This document shows positions 10,672 to 21,100 of a stretch of DNA of 64,000 bases, in pieces; the first letter of the stretch is position 1, and each line of letters starts with the position of its first letter. The stretch is taken from positions 10,666,701 to 10,730,700 of the forward strand of contig OZ038450.1 of the NCBI GenBank assembly GCA_964036195.1, read 5' to 3'. A program made the translations under genes and the position numbers. Below the pieces are notes generated by a model. That model saw only the letters and a program-made list of their open reading frames with translations. It was not told where the DNA came from and did not search any database. Source of the DNA: Sphaerolaimus hirsutus (lineage: Eukaryota > Nematoda > Chromadorea > Monhysterida > Sphaerolaimidae).

Positions 10672-11696
10672 AGGGCCATTGTTACAACATGTTTACGAAT
10701 GTATTTTTGTGTGCACATGGTGCACAAATATGTTTGAGCAGATTTTTAATAATTACCCATGTACCTTTTGTAAAACGTACAATAGTAAATCTATGAATAT
10801 GTAAATGTTTCATGAGCATAAATACTGACATGAATAATTTCTTCTACTTTACCACTTGTTGAGACTAGAGTCAACTATATGGGCGCAACGCACACTAGTC
10901 GACAGCCGAAATTACCAAAGCTCAACAATTTGTTTTAAACACACTAGTTAACTGGAGTGAATCATTTTTGATATCCGTCAACATTAGTTGACGAATTTCT
11001 CATTCTGGTTAACTCAAATGTGTTTGAAACAGATTTTTCAGCATTGGAAATTGTAGCTGAGACTTCAACCTTTAAAAAGTCGATAAGTCCAAAAATTTGA
11101 AAATTGGGTTAAGATGGAAACGGCATCTAGTCATTTCTTAGCTTCACTGAGGTGAAACACGGTTCACCACATTCTTCAAATTTTCCAAAATCTTTTCAAC
11201 GTCATTTGGGTGACATTTTTTGGGTGAGTATATTTGATATTAATTTCTTTTTGACTGTCATATTTTAGCACTTTCGGAACAATAAGGAACAATTTTCAAA
11301 GAATCTTCTACAAGAGGTTGATAAGTCCACTCTTTTTGGAAATTGTTTGTGGGGGTTGGTTGGGGACAAAAATTTTGTCTCTGGTAGGAGTGTGGTGTGT
11401 CCACTTCTTTTCACATGCATTCCGCAGAAAAGCCACAGCAGTCATTTATTTGTGTTGAGTGCAGGGGCGGAAAATGCTATACTTTATTATAAACATTAGG
11501 AACTTATGAAAAACAGTGAGCAAGTCCATTGAAAATTGAATCGAACGATTGAATTAAATTGACAGAGAATTGAAACTATAGTGAAAACGCAATTTTATCT
11601 AAATCAACTTTATGGACTTATCGACTTTTAGTGGCCACAGCTGCCAGCTGGTGTGCGTAGCTCCACAGTGCACCAATCTTTCAACTTTGACAGTAA

Positions 11697-14600
11697 TTAT
11701 CGTTGAAAGACATCAATGTACGCGGCAGGGGGGAGTTTCACTGAGGTTTTAGCTTTCAATCTCGCCTTCCCTTCTCTCTGCGATTTCAACAACTTTGCCA
11801 CTCTAGTTCTATCTGAGAAATTATCTTTCAACTTGCTAGCGAAATCATTTCGATATGGCGCGACGTTCACGCGGGCAACGATTTTACTGCCAATTGCGGC
11901 CTGTAACAAGAATTTAAACAGAAACATTAAAAAACATGCGCTCTGCGAAGCACCAGACCCACCTGTATCGGTACCTCGAATTGATGCATGGGTATTCTCT
12001 GGGCTATTTTCTCGATCATATCCAACCCCCGGCTGCGAGCCGATGAGCGCGGGACCAACACGTCGAATCCTGGTTGTCGCTCACGCTGCAATGTTGCTTG
12101 ATTTAGAAACTCAAATGTGTTATTCATTCGGGGGGGGGGGGGTGACCGCAGATGCCGAATTTGCGTAGGTCCGCCTAATGGGCCCACACACACTAGTTGA
12201 CATCGCAAATTCGCGTCAACTCAGTGTCAATTGAAAAAAAAACAAGAAGTTTGTAAAAAGCATCACACTTAACAGGAACAATGAAAATGAAGTGTCATTA
12301 TGTAAAATTAACGGGGCAGGCCTGATACGCACACGTGCCCGATACGCACATATGCCCGTTTTTTCACTTGACACTTTTTCAAGTGATTTTCAGATATGAA
12401 AAGTGAAAAAAAGTTGCGCAATGACATGAGTGAACTTTTTTCACTTCACTCATATCTGAAAATCACTTGAAAATGTGTCAAGTGAAAAAAAACAGTGAAA
12501 AATGGCTATTTTTCACTGTTTTTCATTTGACACATTTTCAAGTGATTTTCAGATATGAGTGAAGTGAAAAAGTTTACTAATGTCATTGCGCAACTTTTTT
12601 TCACTTTACTCATATCTGAAAATCACTTGAAAAAGTGTCAAGTGAAAAAACGGGCATATGTGCGTATCGGGCACGTGTGCGTATCAGTGCACGCCCAAAT
12701 TAACTATGCTCTATCAGATAGATAAGTTGAAATCACAGGATCACTTAAATTCAGTTGACATTTAGTTGACACGAATTCAGTTGACATCCAGTGTGTGGGG
12801 GCCCATTGATCAATATTGTGTACTTGAAATTTACGATAAACTATGCGCGCTTCATTTACGGTAAACTGTTTCAGATTTTCCATTGTAAAGTGTAAACTTT
12901 CAGATAACCACCGCTCCAGTGGAAAATTGTTACCAAAATGAGGTACCATTATACATTTGGCACAAAACCGTTACTAACATTGACAAGAATGGTCAACTTC
13001 ACCAAATCGACAGGCTCATACTCGTAAGCAGTCGTGCCAACTTCGAATTTGGCGTAGCCAGCCGTGACGGACTTCAAATCGTCGCCAAAATCGTCGATGA
13101 TCTGAAGACAAACAGAAACCGCTAAAACTATCGACCAAGCGTGATCATAATATGCCTACACACTAGTTTTCACCGTGACTTCGGTGAAAACAGAAATTTT
13201 TTCAAATGCAAATAAATCATCACGGTGGAATGATTTAATATAAATTTGAATTTTGTATTATGAAAGTTAAGATTTGAACATTTGATAACTAAACCACACA
13301 TACATAGCCTACAATAAGAATATGCTGAATGTCGTCATGTCGCCATTTCAGTTTTCTCCCAGGTCACGGTGAAAACTGGTGTGTGTAGGGCCATTATTTA
13401 GTTACCTCATTACCTCAATTCATTCGCAACTTAACCGACCTCAGCCAATGGAGCTCTAAACACATGCAGCGCGGAACTGTCGGGTCCTGTAGAGGACTCC
13501 TCGGAACGGAGATATTGCGCTCGCCGCCTATTGCACAGGCCCATTATCGCACCAGTGTACTCGGAAGGGCATGTCACCAGTAACTCGCAGAAAGGTTCCA
13601 GGTAGCGCTGCACAAAAGTGGAAGGGTTTGATTTCATTGCCCTGTTACAATGTGATACTATGCTTATCTTTGCGGGTGTCGGAAATGCATTATGGCAGCG
13701 CAACAGCATGGGGCTTGATGAGTTTTGAACTTAAGTCATGAGAAGATACTGAAAATTGTGACTTTTGAACTTTGTCGCTATTTTGGGGGGCACTCCTGGA
13801 AATGTGTTAAGTAAAGTTGGTAAAGTAAAGGTAAAATCGACCTTTGTCAAATCAAATGAAAATGTAAAACGTCAATAATAAGTTTTTTACCGAACTTTTG
13901 ATATTTTGCATGACATTAAACAAATTTGCATAACAATCTACTTTACATTTGACACTTTACTTTTACACTTTCTAGCTTACAGGCCAGCCACCAGAATGTC
14001 TGATTCAGCCCCAGATGGTCGATGCAACCTTTCGTTGTCTGCAACTGGCTAATACTCACCTCCGCATCCACCCTGGAAGGCAGCTGGTCAGGCTGCTCAA
14101 CTATCAGCTCACTGCAGCCTTCATAGCGCTTGGCGACGTGCGGCCGCAGCACCACCTTGTACGGGACGGTGGCGCGCGCCATCACAAACTCGTGCGCGTG
14201 GTGCTCGTTTGCGAGGCGCTCGGCGAACACCTGCATGTGCAGCAGGCCTACGAAGCCCAGGCGCCAGCCGCGCCCGAAGGCCTCTGATGTGGTTGCGTCC
14301 AGTTGCACGCTTGTGTCGTTCATGTGCAGCCGCTGTACGGCGTCTGTGGGTGAATAGTTGAAATGAGTGCGGCCAGTATACTCGGCGGACATCATACTTG
14401 ATATGGAAACCTACCATAACCCATTTGAATCATGAATCAAAATTATACAGTTATTCATCATGATATTTCGTTTTTATAATGGAATAACTGGAAAAAACCC
14501 AGATACTAACCAATAGTTGACTCGAAAACATCGTCATTTGTGTATACGTACATAGTGTCGAGTAGTACATCTGAATACCAATAAAGACAACTCATTCATT

Positions 14601-17318
14601 CAATTAATTGCGAAATTTATCACAAGATTTTATTCATTAAATTATGGTAGGATTCTGCACATACTTTGCGGTCCGCCGAGTGTACTGTTTTGAGAACTTC
14701 GAAATAACAACATCTCACCATTGAGGCTGTCATAAAACTGTGGCTCAGTGGGAAATAGCCGGACAAATAGTGCTGGTTGTGGGCGCACCAGACAGGCCTT
14801 TGCAAAGCAGGAAGTTATGCGCTATTCTGGCCGGAAATGAAATCAATTTCAGAATTACCCATGGCAGGTAAAATTACACAAACTGATCAGTTTCGGCTCG
14901 TTTAACCGACCTGACCTTTACAACACACTTATTACACAGAACATAAATCAGAGAAAATCATTGTGAGCAACAGTAACACCTGTTCGTAGTGCCCCTGAGC
15001 CATCTCCTCTCCAGGGGCGCCGATGTGATCGCCCACCAGATCACCCAGGGCAGATAAGCTCAGCCCGCGCTGCGGCGAGCATACGCAGTAGCCAACTTGC
15101 CCTGCATACAATCCATCAGTCGGCACCGGGTGCTTGCCCATGATTCCAACCTGGGTAATTCAACTAGAAATACACATGACAAGACATAATGAGACAGCAT
15201 AATCCTGGTGCACAGCAATGACAAGCCAACATGAGACACAACAGCCTGGTGGTCTGCTCGGGAGAAATGCACGACGCTGCCGCGCTGCAGCGAACCCTGT
15301 TGCAGGCTGACCATAAGCACGGCGCCATGATAGCGCAAGTGCCATGCGTCGAGCACGCGGCCCTGGATGGCACCGTCTGCAGCTCCACTCGGTCCTGGTA
15401 CTTGATCGACGATGGCACAAAGTGCTGCATCCACATTCGCACCGGTTTTTGCAGATACCTGCGCGACGGATACATCGAGATTTGGAACAGATTCCACGAA
15501 ACGCGCTCGCAATACCGTATTCCATCGAAATACCCCCGGGGCGATTGTTTCAGAGTGAAAATTTTGAGGGGGCATTCTTTCGCGAGAAATTTTTTGAACT
15601 CCCAGTAATAATTTGTTGTTTGTAACGTACGCAGATGTAGAAAAATGCATGAATAACTGCCATGCATACGAGTCTATACACTTTTATATAACTATGTAGA
15701 TGGTATTTATAAACCCTGTTCTAACGTATACTCCGCGGACCGCACACTATGGATTTTTCTGAAGGCAACACTCCATCATGACGTCATCGTCAAAAAATAA
15801 ATATTGACCCACACAAAAAAAGAAAAAACGCTCCGGGGAAAAACATTCGTTGCTTCGCGCGACTCCGCCTTTTCCTTTTTTTGGAATATTTTTCTTTTTT
15901 TGTGAAGTGCGAACATAAATATCCTGATCGCGCGTTTTTCACTGAGACATAAGTAATTTAGGGCGCATACTTTGTGGTCCGCCGAGTATACCAGTAGGGT
16001 GTAAAAAAAATTTTTTTATGGAAAACGGAAAGGTAAAAAAATTTCACTCAGCGGAAAACGGAAAACTTAAGAGTAAAAAAATTATCAGCTGGAAAACGGA
16101 AAACGGAAAAATGAAATGCCGGAAAACGGAAAACGGAAAGGTAAAAAAATTTCAGCTGCCGGAAAATGGAAAGGTAAAAAAATTTCAGCTGCCGGAAAAC
16201 GGAAAGGTAAAAAATTTTCCTGCGGCAAGGCGGAAACGGAAAACAGAAACGGAAATTTGACACCCTATATACCAGTCATTGTTTTTAACGTGTTCTGCAT
16301 TGCCCGGATCACAAACCCCAGGTTTTGTCATTTACGTTCTCTTTACACTCAATTTTAGGGAGTTTTTCAGGTTTATTAAATCATACTGGCCATTTTGAAG
16401 GGGGCGTATTTCGAGGGGGATATTTCGAGAGAGGGTATTTCGAGGAAATACGGTACCTTGATGCATTGGTCCGCCTCGAAGTCAAACTGCTTCTGAAGTT
16501 GGCCCAGAAGATTGGGCACTTTGCCAGCAGCAATATCAATTTTGTTTATCACAGGAATAATAACTAGGCCGGGAAGTTCCAAACATCTCCAAAAATATGT
16601 AACTGTCTGCGACTCAATGCCCTTGTTAGCGTCGATCAAAAGCAAGACACCTTGGCAAGCTTCCAAAGATCGATGGACCTCATAGGAGAAATCAGAATGG
16701 CCCGGCGTGTCGATTAGATTGAGTAGGTAGGTGTCATCACTGCGAGGGTCGCGATAGAACATGCTGACCACCTGCGACTTGACAGTGATACCGCGCTGCC
16801 GCTCCACCTGCATAGTTCAACTTTGCACTGTACAGGTGGCACTCACACACCCGGTAACAGGTGATGAAGATGTTCCATGCCAGTAAAAAATAATTCCACA
16901 TGAATTTTTACACTTTGCACGAAATTCAAAAATTTACAGCCTTTGAGACAGCCCCCATTATCCACCCCTTAAACACTCAGCAGCGTCAAAGCTTTACTTT
17001 TTCCTCTACCCTGCCACCTGCTGAACAGGCACCAAAACATGAAGAGAAAACCTGCAGTCGATCGAGAAACTGGCTGGGCGCGTCAGACTCGATCACGCCG
17101 GCCAGCTGCAGCAACCTATCCGCCAGCGTAGACTTCCCATGATCCACATGCGCCACAATAGCGAAGTTGCGCACGCGATTCGCGCAGTACGGCCGCAGAT
17201 CAGGCGCCGACGGCCCCGGCTCGCTCGTGTACACGTTGTCAGCGACCGCGGCGACAGTGCTGAAGGCGCGCCGCAGCGCTGTGCGACCGCACGCGCCCAC
17301 CAGACCGGGGCGTGGCAT
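11697..17318 (-). CDS. GUF1: Mitochondrial translation GTPase GUF1 (EF4/LepA), 673 aa
   Basis: Ten exons: 17052-17318, 16457-16807, 15231-15458, 14980-15150, 14719-14821, 14060-14343, 13440-13607, 12979-13101, 11963-12085 and 11697-11900. They sum to 674 codons with every phase matched (human 669 aa). The protein is a ribosome-bound GTPase that back-translocates or remodels stalled mitochondrial ribosomes. Motifs: AHVDHGKST (G1, ~56-64), RGITVKSQ (switch I), DTPGH (122-126), NKID (177-180), [12 protein letters not shown], and the LepA C-terminal domain [20 protein letters not shown], ending [14 protein letters not shown]. The Arg/Ala-rich start ([11 protein letters not shown]) fits a mitochondrial targeting peptide. 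The exon-5 acceptor is the least certain boundary (GCC at codon 9 of that exon is an alternative). Introns 1 and 6 carry decayed introner copies; intron 2 begins with a TACCGTATTTCC element end. Confidence 0.97.
12180..12805. mobile_element. MITE with GGGCCCACACACACTAGTTG ends, split by a nested palindrome (GUF1 intron 8)
   Basis: Outer ends GGCCCACACACACTAGTTGACAT and ATCCAGTGTGTGGGGGCCC are inverted partners. A related copy without the insert lies at 24101-24318. The inner part is the separate ~366-bp palindrome. Confidence 0.75.
12322..12687. repeat. ~366-bp near-perfect palindrome inserted in a MITE
   Basis: The left arm starts CTGATACGCACACGTGCCCG and the right arm ends CGGGCACGTGTGCGTATCAG. 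Inside, CACTTGACAC..TTTTCAAGTGATTTTCAGATATGA repeats four times in alternating orientation around a centre near 12504. The transcript would fold into one long hairpin. Confidence 0.9.
13155..13388. mobile_element. MITE with CACACTAGTTTTCACCGTGA ends (GUF1 intron 7)
   Basis: Left end TACACACTAGTTTTCACCGTGA and right end TCACGGTGAAAACTGGTGTGTGTA. It shares GCGACATG/CATGTCGCC interior motifs with the 10237 copy in reverse order. Confidence 0.75.
13784..13978. mobile_element. Decayed introner-family copy, GUF1 intron 6
   Basis: GGGGGCACTCCTGG at the left resembles the acceptor-side terminal repeat in reverse. GTAAAACGTCAA..TTTGACACTTTACTTTTACAC forms degenerate arms. Boundaries are approximate. 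Confidence 0.45.
14412..14670. repeat. Interspersed repeat fragment (also at ~1738-1860 and ~34436-34528)
   Basis: CCATAACCCATTTGAAT at the start matches 1738-1755. AATTGCGAAATTTATCACAAG..TTTTATTCATTAAATTATGG and GTAGGATTCTGCACATAC..GCGGTCCGCCGAGT match 34436-34528. It sits in GUF1 intron 5. I do not recognise the family. Confidence 0.55.
15511..16455. mobile_element. TACCGTATT-family element with internal minisatellite (GUF1 intron 2)
   Basis: Left end ATACCGTATTCCATCGAAATACCCCC and right end GGGTATTTCGAGGAAATACGGTAC. The right terminus lies directly at the exon-2 donor, so on the gene strand the intron begins GTACCGTATTTCC. Confidence 0.75.
16015..16255 (+). repeat. Minisatellite of GGAAAACGGAAAGGTAAAAAA units
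   Basis: About seven imperfect tandem units of roughly 27-32 bp built on GGAAAACGGAAA, GGTAAAAAAATTTCAGC and TGCC, strongly purine-rich on this strand. It lies within the GUF1 intron 2 element. Confidence 0.85.
16875..16968. mobile_element. Decayed introner-family half, GUF1 intron 1
   Basis: TTTTTACACTTTGCACGAAATTC..ATTTACAGCC followed by TTTGAGACAGCCCCCATT matches the right half of the intact elements (CACTTTGCATGACATTTGAC, TTTTACAGGGTCTGGGACTGCCCCC). Confidence 0.5.
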
Positions 17319-18146
17319 CGCACTGGCGAGGGGAATCAAATACCGGATTTACTCGAATTATTTTTCGTCACTTTTTTGAGGGGAATTATTCGAAGGGTGG
17401 GGGAATTATTCAAAGGGGGGGGGGGTATTTTCGTAAAAAATCTTCAAGGATGTCTCTATCCATTAATTTCATGAAATATGCTTTATTAACAGCATAACAT
17501 GACATTTTTTGTTCAAATTATTCACAACAAATTGATATATGCATAAGGGGATTACTAAAGGGGGGATTATATTATATTCTATCGTCTAACGGGGGGGGGG
17601 GAACTATTCAAGAGGGGAATTATACGAGCAAATACGGTACGCTACTTTATATTTACATTGAGCCTTGGTTTTCCATGAACTTCATCGTGTTTGACAGCCT
17701 TACGACACAGAAATACCGGGGCTTGATGTTTATCAAAGGATTCCACAGATGACGCTATCAGTAAATATGAGACCAGAGGACGGTGCTATTGATTTGTTAC
17801 AATATATTGTCATAAATGCATGTCGTTCATAATTAGCATTGTTTGCATTATGCATCAGTCTATTGTTAATTGTTATCGACGCTCAGTGACAAGTGGAAAA
17901 ATGCAACAGTTAAATGCAATTTGAAAAAAGTACATAAATACATCCTTCAAAAATACGTAAACATGCTATGCGGGTTGACAAAATGGATCATTTCAATAGA
18001 TTATACAAGGATTCATTAGTCTCGCGATGTCAGATAATTTAATAAAAAAATTAAAAAGCAAAAAGTGCAGTTTGCGCACGAAGCATCATGTTTATCAACA
18101 GCAAATCACCGAATTTCACCAATGAAATCATCGAACATCAAAGCTT
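17319..18146. other. Intergenic gap between GUF1 and RanGAP1
   Basis: The first part (17341-17639) is a TACCGGATTT..CAAATACGGTA C/G-rich element of the TACCGTATTT group. The rest is AT-rich with no feature recognised. Confidence 0.6.
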
Positions 18147-21100
18147 TCACCGAGCCTCTTGCAATGCACGCAGTACATCATTCAGTGCATCTTTTGTCGG
18201 CCCATCAAAACGACGCGACGTGGCGCCGCTGCAAAAAAAAACAGACATCGTCAAAACACAAACTATATTTTACGGCGTTAATATCACTCACTATCCAGTG
18301 ACCCACCGTTCAAACCAAAATTTGAGTGTGGGGTAATTTGGCTGGAAAATTACATCGTGTGGATGGTGGATTATGTGCTCCAGTACTCTGAACAAGCCGT
18401 AGTAATTATCCACAGCCACTCTGCCGCTGTAACTGTCAGTATCTGCCTGAAAATTAGATATCAAATGAGTCTATTTTTACATAGGTGTGTTGGCAGTATT
18501 TATCTGAATAACTATTATAACCCAATATTAATTTTCGATGTCGATATCCGACATGAAAGAAGTGATGTTAATATCCGACATTAAATGAGTAATGTTGATA
18601 TCCGACATGAAAGAAGTGATGTTAATATCCGACACCAAATGAGTAATGTTGATATCCGACATGAAAGAAGTGATGTTAATATACGACATCAAAGAAGTGC
18701 GCGATAATGCTTTCAAAATTCCGATTTCGATATTTAAGTGCTATTTAAGTGATACTCAAAAATGACCATCGCCGGAACCAATCATAAAAGAACCCTAGAA
18801 ACAATCAACCCACCTTAATAAAGCGTAGCCTGGCAATAAGATGGTTGACAATCATCGAGTTCGGATCCATAGGGCCATAAACGGGCTGGTCCTCGTTGAC
18901 CATCACGGAGCCGAGCAAAATGAGGATGATCGTGTTGCCCACCAGCTCTATGCGTTCTTCAGTGTCCCGCGTCACCAAACTCGACAGCTGCGAGTGCACA
19001 AAGTTCAACGAGTTCTGATTGCAAGAACCGTTTTGAGTGGGGTTCAAACGGAATCCCGATTAGCATTCGAAAAATAACCCGTGATTTATATTTTTGAAAA
19101 TCACAATAGATATAACCCGTGATTTATTTATATTTATATTTATTTTAAATTCTGAGTGATATATTTATATATATTTTTTAAATTTGAAAAAAAATCACTG
19201 AGAAAATCACTCATACTTGATACATTTTGGTGCAATGATTGGGCTTTATGACTAAACCATGTAATCTATGGAAGATAAATTTGCGAGTGATTTTCTCCAG
19301 AAAATCTCTGCTCATGTAGAGCATTATTGGGTTAAAATAGTATTTGAAGCAGATCGATATTGTACCTACACACACTAGTTTTCACCCAGACTTTTTTTGA
19401 AAACTTAATGGCCAAAAATGGCGACATATCTCCATCCAGTTTTCGACTAGTGAATGCTGTACACTGTATTACATAGAAATACCCCCAGGCGGTTTATTAT
19501 TTCCTCAGCCAAATTTTAGGGGGGTATTTCGAGGAGGGGTTAATTCAAGGGGGGGTATTTCGAGGAGGGGTTAATTCAAGGGGGGGGGGGGTAATTCAAG
19601 GGGGGTTCATTCGAGGTAATGCAGTATGTTCAGTTTTCACAAACAATTTTGGTGGGGTGGTGTTGGCAAGTCACTACTTTGCCACTGTGTTTACCTAATG
19701 TGAAAACTTGAATGATGACAAATGGTGACATCACCAGTACTTGGTCATATTTGTATGTGACAAGATGTAAGCTGTTCTAGTAACTTTTTATTTATGACAT
19801 CCTGCTATGAATTTTATTTGAAGTTGTGGGTAAAAAGCATCTTATCTTATAACATATTTACTTTTCTAAAAAAACATGACTTTGATCCAAAAAATAGCAA
19901 TTTGATGTGATCAAAAATGATCTAGTGATTGAAAATTCAGTTTACCATTTTTGAAAACTTAAACAACCAGGTGCTATAGGTGAGTGCTAAATGTTTGCAG
20001 TGCAAAATGCTTTTGAAGTTGTCATTGAAATGTGTAGGTTGAATATTTCTGTTGTGATATTTGCTTGATGTTTTCGCTTGTAAAATATTTTATAAATGAA
20101 TACTGCTTGTGGAATGATGATAAATGGACTGTGGGATATTAGAGTACATTTTTGTGCTTGCAAATGGTAAAAAAAGCCCAGAATATCCCTTCAAATTGAA
20201 AGAAAGTGCAAGTGATTTTTTGAGATTTTTTCAAGCTTGGGGTTATTTTTTTCGATAATTTAATTATATTTTCTGGAGACCTAAAGTGATTTATATATAT
20301 TTATATTTTTTCCAATGTTGGAGTGATATATTTATATATATTTTCCAAAAAATTGGTGATTTTTTTGAATGCTAATCCCGATCCCGATAATTCCCGGGAT
20401 TCAGGGGTTCCCGACCCCCGAAATCTGAAAATGCCAATCCCGATCCCGAAAATTTTCAAATCACGTTCACCCTCCATATCACCTATCTCCAGAGTTGTAA
20501 GAATTACTGAACTTTTTTAAAAGTATATGTAAACGTAAAGTATTTTTTTTTACTCATCACAAAGTATAGAAAACGTAAAATATTTTTTTTTACTCGTACG
20601 TACGCGTAAATGTGAGTACAAAATTTATTCCCAGTAAATTGCAAAAGCGAGCACTTTTCTTCATAGAATATGTAGGACTGGGTACGTTTTCGAAGTACCC
20701 CACTCAAAATGGCCACTACAAATTACCTAATAGACTCCCGTCGACCCCCCCCCCCAAATTGAGTGTAAAGAGACATAAATAACAAAACTTTCAGTTTGTG
20801 TTCTGTGAAATGCAGATCACACGTTAAAACAATGACCGAGTCACGTTAGAACAGGGTTTATACCATATACATTTACATATATACTTATATAGGTAACTCT
20901 ATAAATACATAGGTATACTCTTGTACATGGTGAATATTTTCTACCTCAGCGTACATGACAAACAACGAATTAGCACTGAGGGTTCCAAAACATTCTGGCG
21001 AAGTAATAAACCCCCTCGAAATACCCGCCCTTGTTGAACCCCCCCCCCCCCCTCAAAATTAACACTATGAAACAATTTCGAGGAAATAGAGTACATTGCA

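Larger units (their letters stand above)
9866..11696. other. Tail-to-tail intergenic region between SETD3 and GUF1
   Basis: No coding signal. It contains two adjacent short MITEs with CACTAGTTTTCAC ends (separate entries) and an imperfect CACACTAGT / GTTAACTC foldback near 10890-11030. A candidate GUF1 poly(A) hexamer, AATAAA on the minus strand, lies at 11445-11450. Confidence 0.6.
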
